Assembly: GCA_051294375.1 (NCBI GenBank)
Contig: CM119264.1
Span: forward strand, 18,271,454-18,335,453
Origin: Paraspadella gotoi
Lineage: Eukaryota > Chaetognatha
Length of the DNA: 64,000 bases
Direction: 5' to 3'
Positions 1 through 52,280 of this stretch are shown piece after piece; position 1 is the stretch's first letter; each line of letters begins with the position of its first letter. Under the pieces are notes generated by a model. It made no database searches, was not told the DNA's origin, and worked only from the letters and a program-made list of their open reading frames with translations. The position numbers and the translations under genes are program-made.

Positions 1-727
1 GTTGACGAGACGAAAGAAAAACAGTTCGGACGACGTTAACGCCGACCGTAAAAGCATCGTCGCAGAGAATCTTGTTTTTCTTTTGTTTCCATTTCTGAGC
101 ATTCTTGTTTTTTTTTGGTGGCTTTTTTTCATAAGTTCCTTATGTTTTTTTTCAAAGTCCATATAAAAAAGGTATAAGCTTCGTATGCATAATGATTTAT
201 GTTTTGGTATAGATTATAGAAGCATATCCTTCGACATTTTTTCACTACATTACACTACCCATCACTCTTAGGTAAATGCAACTTCTCATAACCGTGAGCT
301 CAACTTGCTCCGTCAAACGGCGACTAAATAAATCTATCGTTAAACCACCCAAAACCACCCAAAACCACGCAAAACCAAGAGACCGACGCCAAAAATGGTG
401 CCGTTTCTCTTTCACTTGGTCGGCTTCGTCGATCGCGCGGCGTCGAGAAATGGCGGGAAAATTCGAATTTCAAACAAAAGACAAATTCGACGTCGTTCAT
501 TTTAACCGTGGCGGAAACGGGACAGAAAATACTGAAAGTCAAAGGAGATATTGACTTCTCTAGAGTCAAGTCCCAGTATCGAAAATAAATGAACGGATCC
601 AACTTATGCAAATAGTTTTGTTTTGACAGTGAATCACAATTGATGTCGCTAAAAGGGCATTCGGTAAAGCGGGCGCCTTGGTCTTAAAAGCGAATTCAGC
701 GAATTCATGGACGTTTAGTAGCACGTT

Positions 728-775
728 CGATGGCGCGTGCGATGGGGCGTGCGATGGGGCGTGCGATGGCGCGTG
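728..775. repeat. 12-bp minisatellite, four units
   Basis: Four head-to-tail copies of a 12-bp unit of the form CGATGGSGCGTG (S is C or G). The outer units carry C and the inner two carry G. It lies in otherwise gene-free sequence. Confidence 0.85.
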
Positions 776-2843
776 AATAGTAGCGGCAATGAAGTCGACG
801 TTATGGGTTTTTAAATGTTCTTTTCGAGATTTATCAACTATTTAATTGCCTTTTCCGCTTTGTTCTCTATATAAGTTAACATTAAAAGACAGAAAGCTGT
901 TTCTGGCTGCAAAAATCTATAAGCAAACATTTAAAAAAAATAATAATAAATTCACTAAATTGACGCGTACCATAATGATAATATTAAAAAAAAAATCGAC
1001 GCGTGGGGATGCCTTATCGCTCTGACGCTTTTTTTTTTTTCGTTTTATTATTTCTTTTCCTTTTTTTAAATGTCTTTCAGCTTTTTCTCTTTTGTCTCTC
1101 GTCCGCTACACTGCGCCTTCTGTCTGAATTTGTCTTTCGGTAAACAAAAGCCTCACTTTAATTTCTCTCCGAGGACGACGCAGACGACGATAGAGACGAC
1201 GGTGATGGCGACGACGGCGAATACAAATTTTATTTTCTTCTTAACTCATTTTTCATCCTTTCTTTTATTTTCTGAAACGTCGATGCGTCGCTATAGCAAA
1301 CTTTTTTTCATGGTCGTTGGAAAAAAAAATTTATATAGCATATTTAGTTGGTGTCCAAAGATTAAAAATATTTATCATCGTTTTTAAATAAAACCTTTTT
1401 ACCAAAAAACAAAAGAGAAAGAATGAATAATAGAAAATCTGAGAATCCAGAAAATAAAGAAATAAAAAAAAATTAATAATAACATACAATTTTTTAAGCA
1501 TATTCTATGAATGTTTGAATCCCCAGAAATATAGCCTTTTGTAGTTTGGGCCATTGTTTCTAAATTACTCTGCTGCCTTTCTTTTTCGGCGATAATCTCT
1601 AATGAAAACACAAACAAAACAAATTCTCGTTCTTTTTTTTTGTTTTTTTTTTAACTGGACGGAATGTGGGGACAATGACAACCCTTCCGTATAATTTAAG
1701 TTTGTAGAGAAATTCGGAAATATTATTTCCCCATCTACATGATTACTTGAGGATAATTGTCAACGTTACTTCTATTTTTCAGTTACTTTTTCAAACTTTT
1801 CAAACGAAGCCAAACACTTTTGAGAGCCGGGAAGAGATCTCTCTCCAAATTTTTTTCTTCCTTTTGCGTCTGTTTTTACGCCAGTTTGTTGACTGTCAAT
1901 TTCGTTTGGAGGAGAAAAAAAAAAAGGGCGCGTTTTTGGACTCGAGACTCTGGAGAGGCTGAAAACCTCGAAGGGGGTTGGCGGCGAGAGTCTCGTGGCC
2001 GACGTCCGCGCGGGAAAATTGAATCGAGAATCGGGTCTTTCAAAGGAAAAATGTGATGGAAAAATAATACCGTGTGAAATTGTAAGCGACGCTATTTCAC
2101 TGCTCATAAAAAAACTTGAAAGAAAAAAAATATATAGTCGCTAATCGAGTTTCGAGAAATGAGTTAAAAAGGGAAAAAGGGAAGGAGGAAGATATGTGTG
2201 TAGAGATTGAAATATGTGTGGAGATGGAGATGGGGCTAAAAGAAGAGATGGTGAATGAAATAAAGAGATGGCGGGGTTGTCTGTTCTCGGGTCACGTCGG
2301 ACAAGGACCAATTTCCCCCGCTTCCGTCGATGGCAAACCTCGGTTTAGCGCGAAGGCTAGCAGAGATGACCGCCACGCTACCGGCCACACCCTGATTTCT
2401 TGGCCGCCACCACCGCCACCTCGTCACAGAGAAAAAAAAAGCATCTGACGACCAACAAAAGGAAAAATATGGGGAAAAATATGACCGCATTGCAAAAGGA
2501 GGGAGAAGGAGTGGAGATTCGAAGGTAAAGCTTAAAGGGCATTAAGAAAACAAATATATCATAAGGATCATGCTAAGTAAAGCTGGCAGTTAACTTTTAT
2601 GTTACAATCAATGATAGCGAATAAACAAAACATTGCAAAACATAACATCATACGTAATATATATAATAATATATTATAAAATGTGTATCATAATTGATAT
2701 CGTGATTTCCGTCTTTGCGTGGGAAAACGTCTTGCGCCTGCATCGTTATATCAAGAGGTATGGCCTGTCCTGGGATTCGCCAGATGGTTCGCCAGTTTGA
2801 GTCCCGAGGGAAGGACTCGCTACATATTCCATGAGGAGGGCGA

Positions 2844-2957
<114 letters not shown>

Positions 2958-3027
2958 AATAGATGCTAATCGAGTTAAAAAAGGAAGATAAGCAATTTAG
3001 AGGATGGCGTTGACTCAAAGGACGCCA

Positions 3028-3090
3028 ACCGGAAGTCGACTTCGGAAGATGGAACCGGAAGTCGGGGTGGCATCGGTCGACGCCATATTG
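3028..3090. promoter_or_regulatory. Possible promoter: paired ETS-like sites and a YY1-like site
   Basis: ACCGGAAGT occurs twice, at 3028-3036 and 3054-3062, and CGCCATATTGG follows at 3081. ETS and YY1-type motifs are typical of TATA-less housekeeping promoters. No gene start could be tied to it, so this is inference from motif content only. Confidence 0.25.
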
Positions 3091-3161
3091 GGTCGGAGCG
3101 ACCGAGGGTGTGGGAACTAGAATTTAAATGGATTTAAATATTTTCATAATATACATAATAT

Positions 3162-3372
<211 letters not shown>

Positions 3373-3573
3373 CGCCTCTTTTTTCTCTCCTTCTCATATC
3401 TCGCTAAAAGATTTTTTACGTCGACATTTTTTCGGTCGCGAAAAAAAAGGCAATAAATTAATGGCGTTTATGTTGCGCCTGCGCGAGAAGGGCGCCATCT
3501 CGATGACGGAGGTGCGAATGAAAACAAAAGACGCAAGAAAAAAAATAGAAATAGAAAAAAGCGGTGAATATAA

Positions 3574-3623
3574 AGAGAGAGAGAGAGAGAGAGAACGAGA
3601 GAAAGAGAACGAGAGAAAGAGAA

Positions 3624-3690
<67 letters not shown>

Positions 3691-3714
3691 GAAAGAGAGA
3701 GAGAAAGAGAGAGA
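3574..3714. repeat. (GA)n-rich tract, impure
   Basis: Purine tract of GAGA, GAAA and GAAC units. It is purest at about 3640-3686. Confidence 0.9.
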
Positions 3715-4103
3715 CAAAAAAGTAAAAGAAAGTAAAAGGGAAGAAAAAGAAAATGGCGTCGGTTGATGTATGGCGACGACGCGCCCGCTTTGATCTTATC
3801 CTGAATTATGACAGAATTCATTCCATCGTCGACACTGGGGACGACGACGGGGAGGGAGGAACGCTTCCAGGTTGTTTGCGGGAAGAGGGGGGCGGATGGG
3901 GGGGAGAGAGATAGGCTTGATTGCGGAGACGCTTTGCTGACTCGAAGGTGTCGAGAGAGGGTAGGAGTGGATTAGCGCTAGTCTGGGAGATATGCTTCGA
4001 ATAGTTAATTACTTTTCTTAGTGAGTGTTTTAGATTCATTGGAGGTGAAAATCGTGTTTTTTTTTTCTTCCTAAATGTCTTTCTCGATCCCGCTGCAACT
4101 CAC

Positions 4104-4330
4104 CTCTCCTTTTTTTCGTGCCCATCGCGGCCTCGAACCCCCAGTAACGTCTTGAGCTTTTCCACGTGTCATCGCAATCGCGTCGCTGACGTAAGCGTCG
4201 CCTCTTTTATTAGTTTCCAACGGATTTTGGGCTGAAGTCGTCGCTCTCCAACGAAAGGGCTCTCCCTCAGCCAGTTCGACTTTAAAGGGCGGTTCGAAAC
4301 GGCCTTGGATGCTACCATCGGCTTTCAAGG
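4104..4330 (-). other. Orphan exon-like segment (unidentified)
   Basis: On the minus strand a frame of about 75 codons reads through mixed, non-repetitive sequence (for example FEPPFKVELAEGEPFRW) and ends at a consensus donor, GAG|GTGAGT, with its last exon base at 4104. The upstream acceptor is not clear, and no neighbouring exon could be joined to it. I recognise no domain. It could be an exon of an unknown gene or a transposon remnant; chance openness is also possible. Confidence 0.25.
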
Positions 4331-5481
4331 TTGAGTTTTAAAAAGTTTTTAAAAAAATGTATAATGTAATCAGCGAGATTCCCTTCTTTTTCGCACCTCT
4401 TCCTCCTCCAGCTCGTCTTCTTCTTCCTCCTCTTCTTCTTCCTCCTTCCGATTTTATCTAATCTTTCTTCATCACCCGACGTCTTCTTTCCTTCGAAAAA
4501 CTTTCTCACTCCCGTTTTCTTTCTCTTTAAGTTTTCACCTTCAACCTTTTTGTTAGCAACCCGTTCTAGTATTATTCCGGCTCTGTAATTTACTTTGTTG
4601 GTCCGTCGGTCCGCCCCTTCCATCCTGTCGGTTATGTCAGAACATCAAATTATGATAAATTATGCAAAAAACAAAATAAATGATGTCCGTCCGCGGGCGT
4701 CCCCCCTCAGCAATGAACGCCAACCACTAAATGAGTTTAAATGGAAAATATAAAAAAGCTGTTTCACTATTTGATTATGCTTTTAATTTTTGTATTAAAT
4801 GAAAATGCAAACTGTAATGATTAATTACTTAATCAATTAATTAATAAATAAATTAATGATAAACTAATGATCGTGGGCATTTACATCTACTATGAAAAAT
4901 AATAAAAATAAATTAAACATTAATTAATTAATAATAAAATAATTAAATAATACATTATTAACTAATTTATTAACTGGTTACCGCTTGTGATTGTGGGCAG
5001 ATCCGGTATTGTTTGCTCAAACTTGTTTTTTCTGTAGATTTCTTAATTTGTCTTTATCAGTATTTTTTTCATCAGGTTCCTAATTATTCCAAAACTGTAT
5101 TTTTTCATCAGGTTCCTAATAACTCTACAACTTTTTTAATAATGTATAGTTCTTTTTTTATTTTTCGTATCACTCTTCCTGCCCCTAATTCTTTTCCTTC
5201 CTCACAACATTCTTCACAAATCTTCTTCCCTTCTTTTCCCCAGGGCGCTCTTGGAACACCCCCGTAGTAACGTTTCACAACCTTCTCTTTTTCTTTCGCT
5301 TTTCTAATGCCTCTCTCTCGCTCTCTCTCTGTGGCACTGGCATCTCGTCGTGGCATCTGGGCGTGGCGCGCTCTGGCGGCAACGACGGCGCCATTTACAT
5401 CGCGCCATCTACCTTATCGCCGCATCCGGAGAAATGATGGATCTTTTGTTTGCGCCTTTCCTTCACGAGACGCCGCCACCT

Positions 5482-5489
5482 CTCTATCT

Positions 5490-5553
<64 letters not shown>

Positions 5554-5585
5554 CTCTCTCTCTCTTCTCTCTCTCTCTCTCTCTC
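5482..5585. repeat. (CT)n microsatellite, interrupted
   Basis: CT dinucleotide tract of about 100 bp with several TT or CC interruptions. Confidence 0.95.
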
Positions 5586-6921
5586 GTTCCCAAAGCTTTG
5601 GTTCAGATTTTAGCTGCTTTCGCATATTCATTATTGCAGAATAACAAACAATTCTAGCGAACATGACGAGACAGAAACCTTTTATCATATCCTTGAAGCA
5701 AAGAAGGGCCTAATCGTTTTTAGTTAGTTGTAACTTTTATTGAATTCGACAATCAGTGGAAGCGAGTATGTTGGCAATTAAGTTTGCCTTTTATCTAAGT
5801 CGGCAGCAAATGACACAGTATCGGGGTGAAAAAAATTGAGAAGTTAAACTTAAGAACCGCGTTACAAAGCGTATCGTTAAATAAAAACACGTAATTTTGA
5901 TTGAATTCGCGTCCGAGGGTCTTGATAATTATCGCTCGTTCGATATGAACTAATTTACATTACGTCTAAGACTTTTAATAGTGTCGTTCTAAATTTCGGC
6001 GGCGTTATATCGACCCTCGAACGTAATTGATTCAATCGAATTTAAGTAATTGACGTCGTTGACGCCGATGTCGCTATCGTGGGCGTAGAGAACGTCATTG
6101 GCGCCGATCACGTTATGGGACGTTACCGGCGTTGGTTCGTCATCGCGAGTGAATCTGAAGTTAATAAGAAAAAGTTATTTAAGTTAAAAGTTATTTAAAT
6201 TTTTTTTTGTTTTGAAAGAAAAATAAATACCTTTATTCTTAGACCGAAAAAAAAGAAGTTTTCAATGTTTCATTCTGCTACTAAAAGGGAAAATAGCAAA
6301 CTATCGAAAGTAAGTTTTAGCCTAGAGTAATGAACGAAAGAGATTTAACATAATTTCATAGCAAACAGACAAAATTTCAGACTCCCCAGAAGCGAAAAGA
6401 GAGAGATGCGGGAACGCTTTAGAATCACTCTCCAACTTTTATCTCTCATTCGAGAAAATAATTCAATTTTAGCGGAAAAAACAAAAAAACTCGAGCGAGA
6501 AAGAAAAAAAAAGGGAGACGAGGAAGCGATGGGTGAAGCCTTTTTTTTTTCTTTGAGACTCTCCACGGGCGGAGGCTACGAATCGACCGACGACAACATT
6601 TGCCAAACGGCCACTTTCGCCCAAAATAAACTTCTTGGAGGCGGTGGGTGGGGAGAGACGGACAAACACCCTAGTTTTTTTTTCACTGGGTATGTCTATG
6701 GGTGATACTTCGTTAAGAAGGGAGGAAAACAATGTCTCAAACATCACGGGTCTCGGGTCTTGGAAACGATATTGTATTTAGAAAATAATAAAAGTGCACC
6801 TTTTTGAGTTGTGGCTAAAAACTTGGGACAACTGGACACTCGCCCATACTCACCGGAAACTTGGGTGAGACTAAACAACGTCTCTTCCTCCTCCGTTCAC
6901 CAGATGGCGTTCGTTGATTGG

Positions 6922-6927
6922 CTCTCG

Positions 6928-7017
<90 letters not shown>

Positions 7018-7020
7018 TCC
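6922..7020. repeat. (CT)n microsatellite, interrupted
   Basis: CT dinucleotide tract with TTCT interruptions, about 95 bp. Confidence 0.95.
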
Positions 7021-7796
7021 GCCCCTCCGGCCACCAAAAGCGGAAGCTCGTGAATAATTGATGAAATTCGTATTTTATTGGGGAACGGTTGGAGAACGGT
7101 GGCACTTGGATGTTTTTCTTATTCATGATTCTCTCGACTCGTTCCAAGGGGAGGGGCGCCGTCGGGAGAGCGTTCGGGAGTGGCTTCCGGTGGAAGGGGG
7201 AGTGGCTGAGAGGACGCGTCGATGCCGCGTCGCGCGTCGAAGGTGGCGCTCGAGGCAATTTACGACTCCTCCACGACGCCGACTCCACAATTTCGGTTTA
7301 AAATGCGATTTGTGTTCTGTTTTTTTTTATTTGTTTTTTTTTTTTTTTAAATTTGTTTTAATAACCGCGTTTTGCGATAGAGTTTCTTTTCTTTTTTTGC
7401 TCGTTATTTTTTTGGCGACTGTTGTTTTGCGGGGATGGAACCGCGTACAAAAATGACGACGTTCAGGAAGACGGATATTATTCCAAAAGAACTGAGAAAG
7501 TTGATTGAGCATAAAGCATGAGCCTGTTGGATTCGTTGGATTGAGCCGGATATATCGAGTCAATTTTCTCCAATCAGACGAAGACGAGACGAATTTCAAA
7601 GCGAAAGAAATCTGCGAAAAAAAATGATTGAGTCAGACTTGACTCATTTCGAGTTGAAGACGTCGTGACATCCTTATTCCCTACCTGATCTGTACAAAAC
7701 GAATACAAAGCGAAGAAAGAAACGAGCAACAAGGTCAACGAGAAAGGGTGACTCGAACAAGAGCGCCTCCCGACGAATCATGTTGGATCGCGGCCA

Positions 7797-10121
7797 CTAG
7801 ACCTTGCGCAGACGCCCCAACTGCGCTCGAACGGAGCCACAGCTGTAGTACTGGGCGTTGGTGTCGCTCAAAGTCGTGTGAGACTTGAAGGAGTTCCTGG
7901 TCGGAGAAGGAAGGGGAGGGTTTACAGAAAAAGGCAAACGTGATGTTCGGATTTGGCGACTTTCCCACATCGAAAAATCTAATTGAATTATGTAGAATTC
8001 GTTTTGAACAAAAACAACGAACAACTTATTCGTTTAATTTTATAATATCGTCAGAAAAAAAACTCTTTTTTATAAGAATCATAAATTTGTTGTCCAAACC
8101 TTTTTCTCTTGACGAATCTCGACTCCTTAGGAACCAAGTCCGAGTCAGAAGGCTCCGGGATTGAATCGATTCGGGCCATAATTTCCTAAAACAAAACAAA
8201 ATGTCGTCGACAAAATATTTTGAAGACCAGGGATTCAGACACAACTTGCATAAGTGGCAACAATTTCGTTGAATCCAAGTCAAGACAGCACAGAGCTCAG
8301 GGGGAAAAAAGCAGCCAAAAGCTGCAAAGCTGCAAAACTCTTCCGCAGTCTTTGGTTTCGTTTTCCCTTTTTTTATATTTTTTTTTTTTTTCGTGAATGG
8401 CAGCGGGTCGAAAGGCCAAGGGAAGGTACGTCACCGTGGGTAGCGGGAGGAGGGGGTACGCTTGGTATCTTTTTTTTTGGCAGGGGCGTTGGTTTTTTAA
8501 TTTTCGAAAGGTAGTTTGGGTGAAAAGAGGTGAGTTGAGGTCATTGGGTTAAGTAGAAAACAGTGGGAAAAAACGGATAAAAAAAAAAAACAAATATAGA
8601 GGTAAAGAAAAAATCTTTCGAAACATTTGAAAGATTTCTCGCAAATATAAAAAGAGAAGGTTGAGGCGAAAAGTAAGGAAAAAGAGCCTCACCTTCTCGC
8701 ATTCTCGCTTGTAATGGTAGAAAGATACCTCTTGCGTCACTTCCAACGCGTAACAGCTGCGCCGTGACATTTTCGGTCCTGCGCTCGTCGCTGGGGTCGC
8801 CGTCGATGCTGCTCCTGACGCGGAAGATCTTTGCTGCGGCGCCGAAAATCCGCGGGACGTCGACTGACCTGAAAAGGGAAATGTGATGAGGAAAGGAGAG
8901 TGATTTCTATGGGGTCGGAGGCCAATGAATGACGAAGAAAGAAAAGAAGTAAAAAGGTAGGAGAGAAACCAAAATCCAGAAGTAACTAATCCGACAATAA
9001 CTGCTAAAAGAATAAGAAAAATTATGCGCGAATAACATTTCGATAGGAATTTCCGTAATGCACAGGAGAAATAAAAGCTGAAAAAAGAAACAGAAAATAA
9101 AAGAAAGAAAGAAAAAAAAATAAAGAACGAAAGAAAGAAAGTAAGAAAAAAGAAAGAAAAAAGAGATAATTGGAAAACGATGGGAAATTGGGGAGAAGCG
9201 TCGGGATCGAGGACGAAAGCCAACCAACAAATGACCATCGATCCATCGAACAAATGATCAAGCATAAATTGAGGAGAGACAGAAAAAGAGAAAGAAAGAA
9301 AGAAAGAAAGAAAGAGAGCAAAAAAAAAAAAAGGAAAAAAGGACTCAGTGGAAGGAGATACAAAGAAAAATAGAACAAGAAGGAAAAAAACCAAAGATGA
9401 GAAGAAAAAAGAAGAGAGTAGAGAATTCATTTCTCAAAAAAGAGCTCAATGGAAGGAATTACAAATCATAGAGAAAAAGATTAACGAAAGCAAAATGATA
9501 ATACGTAATACGACGTGTGAAAAGTGTGAAAAGAAAAAGCAAAGAAAGAGAACAAATAAAGGACACTTGACTATGTGTGATATAAAAGCCAGGGAGAAAA
9601 AGAGAGTGAGAGAGAAACGGAAGATCAAGTTAAAATTCGATCCGAACTTTCGAAAATTAAAAAAAAAAAGTGAGATTAATTCGAAACAGCCTCGGCGTTT
9701 AAATTCAATATGATTTGTTTTTCGGCCCTGGGCCGCCGATTAAATAATTAATATTTTTCCATAGTTACAGAAATATTTTTGTCCAGGTTAAAAAGATGCT
9801 TATAAAGCTTTGAGGAGCGTGGAGTTGGCCACCTAGAATAGCAATAAAATAAACTACTTTTCAAAGCTAAACTCAGTATAATATTTTTGTCATCATAATT
9901 TGTAAACTAAAAAAGGGCGAAATAAAACTTAAACAATAAGAATTTAAGTGTCGCTGTATTTGCGAAAAAAAATAACGACCTCCAAAAAATAAAATAAAAT
10001 AAAAAGAAATTGATTAAAAAAGACAATTTGTGATTTTTGAAAACTTTCGCAAAATTTTGAACGACGGCAACGACGTTAATAACGACGACGACGACGATTC
10101 TCGCGATGGTTACTTCGACGA

Positions 10122-10162
<41 letters not shown>

Positions 10163-10327
10163 GCGACGACGACGAAGTTTACCTGTTGCCCCGAAACTCG
10201 ATAGGAAAATTTCGCTCTCCAGCAAAACTGAACTGAGCGTTGATGATGTTGGGGTTGGTGGGCCTGGAGTAATGGGTTGAAGAGAAGGCAGTCGCCGTCG
10301 CAGATAAATTGTGACTGGATAGGTGAG
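7797..10327 (-). CDS. 3' end of an unidentified gene (four exons)
   Basis: Four minus-strand exons join in one frame: complement(10183..10327), (8693..8868), (8100..8185) and (7797..7896), with compatible phases (0/1, 1/0, 0/2, 2/stop) and GT-AG borders. The third exon's donor (GTTTGG) is weak. The product is Ser/Thr/Pro/Ala-rich at first, then a charged, probably helical stretch (FYHYKRECEKEIMARI), an acidic-then-basic segment (EPSDSDLVPKESRFVKRKR) and a C-terminus ending AQLGRLRKV. I recognise no family. The first two exons are also open in a second frame with compatible phase, but that reading stops soon after. Upstream exons were not found, so length and function are unknown. Confidence 0.4.
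10086..10175. repeat. (GAC)n trinucleotide repeat
   Basis: GAC repeats that would encode poly-Asp on the plus strand. The tract lies just inside the intron after the exon complement(10183..10327) and begins next to its donor. Confidence 0.9.
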
Positions 10328-11219
10328 CTTGAAGAAGATAGTTAGGACTAAGATTGTTGCATATATATGTAGTGGATGAAAAAAAAACGTATAAAATTAA
10401 CATCAACAATATCTATTTCGTCCGGGGTTTAAACAGCAATCAAATAAACTCGCTGGTTGATAACGGTGCTACCAATTGTAGGCTATTGTAACCATTTGTA
10501 ACCGAGTTTATAAGTCATCTAACATAGGTTTACGCGGCCTTTAAGAACCCGAGTCTGTCTCCCTTCGGGCGAACGCAGAGCGCATCGCCTTCCGTCCGAA
10601 AAAAAAAACCGATTGAAGAGGAAAAAATGAAAACGAAAAATTCGAGGCGCTCGGACAAAATGGGGACGAGGTTGAACATTCAGGGCGGGACGAAAGAGGA
10701 ACCCCACCCCCTCGCCCTCCGACCGAACCAAAAAACTATCGTGATATCAACGACCCAACTATCGCTTTCCCCTCGCCCCCCCCTCCACATCCCACCCTCG
10801 CGGGGAAGAGCGAAGCCCCGATCAGTTCGACGAGGATCAAACCGAATGATTAATGGCGCACCTACCGAGGGTGTTGTTTTTCGGGGAGAGGGGTGGCGAA
10901 GGAGGGGGTGCTCACTGGTCAGGGTGGCTACTGAGGGCGGTATTGACCCGGAATTATTGGGGAGAGTGAAACGACTGCACTCCTTAGAACCCCATGGGGC
11001 ATTTAAAGATCGGTAATGCGGGGTGACGAACACGCAGCTCGGTATGCAGAGTGGAGGAGAAGCGATGGGGAGGATAAAGGTTTTCGCTCGGGGAGTGACC
11101 CAATCCTGTTTGTAGGGAGATGAAGGATGATGTGGAAGAGTGACGCTCGAATTTGGGAGAGATTCGAGTGGGGGGTGATTAGAGAGGGAGCAAGTAAAAA
11201 GTGAGAAATGAAAAAAGGA

Positions 11220-11220
11220 T

Positions 11221-11284
<64 letters not shown>
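11220..11284. repeat. (GA)n microsatellite
   Basis: AG dinucleotide tract of about 65 bp. Confidence 0.95.
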
Positions 11285-11285
<1 letters not shown>

Positions 11286-11681
11286 TGAATGATTTGGTTC
11301 GGAGAAAACGGGAATGTGTTGGAATGCGATCACGAATCCAACAGATAAGAAACGAAGTCGACGCAAATGTTTTTCTCTTCTAACACTTTGAGTTATCCAA
11401 ACGCTTTGTCAGTTAAAATAGTCGATGCTTTCCGTGTTTCGTGAAATGTACTTTTATAACGATGCAGGAAACCATTAAACTATATATATATATACATATA
11501 TAAATTTATGTTCATATCGTTATTTATGAAACATTTTTTAAAACACCAATTGAATTTGCTCTAAGGCAATATTAAAGGATATTTTTCGGCCTCTATGACG
11601 CTTTTAAACCCATTTACGGTCACCTTCTCGGCGATGGCGCGAGATTTTCACAGTTCCACGCTCTTTCTCATTCCCCCTCTC

Positions 11682-11773
<92 letters not shown>
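11682..11773. repeat. (CT)n microsatellite
   Basis: CT dinucleotide tract of about 90 bp. Confidence 0.95.
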
Positions 11774-11775
<2 letters not shown>

Positions 11776-14023
11776 TCGCCGACAAAGCTCTCGATAACGA
11801 ATCCGATTATGATGACCATTTTTCTTGCCACCGAAGTATTTGTGAAAGACAAGAAGAAAAAAGAAAAAAACCTAAGTCGAAACAAAGGAGAAAACAAAGC
11901 GAGAGAAAATGGAAACGACAGAGGAAAAAATGACAAGAAAAAGATTCACATCCTTTTTGCAGCTGAAAAAAAGGGGAAAAAAGGAAGAAAACAAAAAAAG
12001 GAAGCGAAAATGTCGAATTGCTAAAAAAAAAGGGGAGAAGTTTTTCTCGCCTGCGCGTTTAAGAGGCTTTACCGCTTGCGTACGAGGCGGGAGGGGAAAG
12101 ACTAAGAGACCTCCGAATGCCCACGCCGAAAAAACCCTGGGGTGCATATTGAAGTTTTCTTTCCCGCTTTTTAGAAGTTGTTCAACATTCTTCAAAATAG
12201 TTTAAATATTATTTCTAGATGACGCAGTTATAGTAAACATTTTCCCGACATCTCCCGAAATAACATTAAACATAACTTAAACTGAAACTTTAAAAAAATT
12301 TCTGATCCTCAACGATCGATCGTCCATTGAGGATCTGAATTCCTTGGGAAAATAATTACGATCAGTTCGAATGCCGTAAAGTCCGTAAACCCAGAGGTTA
12401 AACGCCGTAAAAATAGTTGGAATTAAAAGCCATTAGGATTTCGTTCGGTCAAAAAGCAAATATCAAAAATTGTTCAGTTTCTGTAAAAAATATTCCATTA
12501 CATAAAGCCGTTTTAAAGTCATGGTCAAAAAAGCCCAGTTGATTGAATGAATAATTTTTATATTGCTTGTACCAATTTCATAGACGCATATATTTATACT
12601 ACGAGCAAAGCTTATCAAACGACACTTTTAATGGACAACGCATTCGCGATTGTTCGCAATTTGTATTTACTTTTATACTTCGTTGTCGAGCTCATGAAAT
12701 CGAAAATTTAACTAATAAAAAGAAACAATCGAGCATCGGTCAATAAAAAATGTTTGGCGTGAATCGAGGCCGGATGACCGATGTTCCTCCCGAGGTGATT
12801 CGGCTTCGCTCCGATCGAGTCGCTCACAAGATCGATCATAACATTTCTTCGCTTGGTTGTTGTTCTCCTCGCTTTTGTTTTTCTGTTCCGTCGTTGTTCT
12901 TCTCGAGATGTTCTAGTCATTTCGACTCGTTTATCAAAATGAAACGAGAATCAAAATACGATAATCGTTGGGAATATAAACAAACCAAAGCTGATATAAA
13001 CAAAAGAGAATCCTAATTAATGAAGCGACGAAAGGGGAATGAGTCACGACAACATCGGTGCCATTATGCAATCACGTCTCAATCGTGCTAATTCTTTTAA
13101 ATTTAAGATAAGCACTCTCGAGTCAAAAAAATTAACCAGTATGACTTTTAATTGTCAAGAAATATTCCAATGATTTTGGTTACCCATTGTTGAAATGAAA
13201 TGCAATAACTTGATACCCAAATCGAGGGTAATTGCTATTTAACATTTCAATCCCACCTTCGACTGCCCGATCCGCGTGTCGCTCTCCTTTTGCACCCTCG
13301 CTGAAGCCGCATTTTTCCACGGCTGCCGTGCGTACTACGCGTACTACTGCGTACTCGCTGATCCATGCATCGGCGACGCCACGGGTCAATTCGTCTCCGC
13401 CGCGGGAGAAAAACTGCGCCTCGCGATTCGGGGATCCAGATTCCGCGATCCGCGACGACCCCGCGCGGCGCGCAAATTCAAATTCAGGAACGGAACTAGA
13501 GAGACGGGGGGAAAAGCGGGTGTGGATTGGAAGGGGGATCTAGTAGGGCGTGGGATAATGGATGGCGATCGGGAGGGGGAAGAGGCGCAGGAAGAGGGGA
13601 CTGTATGTGGAGGCGTTTTGAAGTGAATTGGACTTGGAGCAGAGGTGGCTAATCGGGTGAAAGGAAGAGAATTTAGGAAAGTAAAGGGAAAGGAGGGGAG
13701 GAATATAAAATCTATATATCTATATTATATATACTGTTATTGTGAATGAGATAGAATAGGAAGGAACGAAATAGTATCAGGACCTGTACCAACCGACCAG
13801 GACGTCGTCGTGGTCGTCGTCGTCAAACCAGAGCAAGGGGATTATACTTCAAACATTCTCGTCTGCGGGATGGCGAAAATGTGGTTAAGAGATGATCTTA
13901 ATCCCAGAAACCAGGAACGAAAACGAGCGGCGATAATATTTTTTACTTTTTCGTCTTAAAACATTAATAATGATCATCCTATCTTCTCTCCCTTTTTCTC
14001 TCACTCCTTTCCTATCTCTCCAG

Positions 14024-52280
<38,257 letters not shown>

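Larger units (their letters stand above)
4331..7790. other. No recognisable gene
   Basis: The segment 4640-4990 is very AT-rich with repeated ATTAATTA motifs. CT tracts lie at 5482-5585 and 6922-7020. GC-richer islands at 5300-5460, 6540-6660 and 7130-7290 have open frames on both strands but no splice signals or family resemblance that would support a gene. Confidence 0.5.
10330..14020. other. No recognisable gene; microsatellites
   Basis: Expected to hold 5' sequence or introns of the channel gene that begins to be readable at 14024. I searched by eye for a membrane segment followed by the conserved FPAVTICN-type motif of DEG/ENaC channels and did not find it. A GC-rich, CpG-rich island lies at 13230-13560. 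Long open frames at 10627-11366 run through a GA tract and have no splice support. Confidence 0.5.

Noticed and set aside
4080-4160. A GGTTCGA-type motif on the minus strand suggesting a tRNA gene
   Set aside because: The bases around it do not form a T-arm stem and no anticodon arm or A box is in place.
10627-11366. Long overlapping open frames on both strands
   Set aside because: They pass through a GA tract, have Pro/Arg/Ser-rich composition typical of GC-rich non-coding DNA, and no acceptor, donor or family match was convincing.
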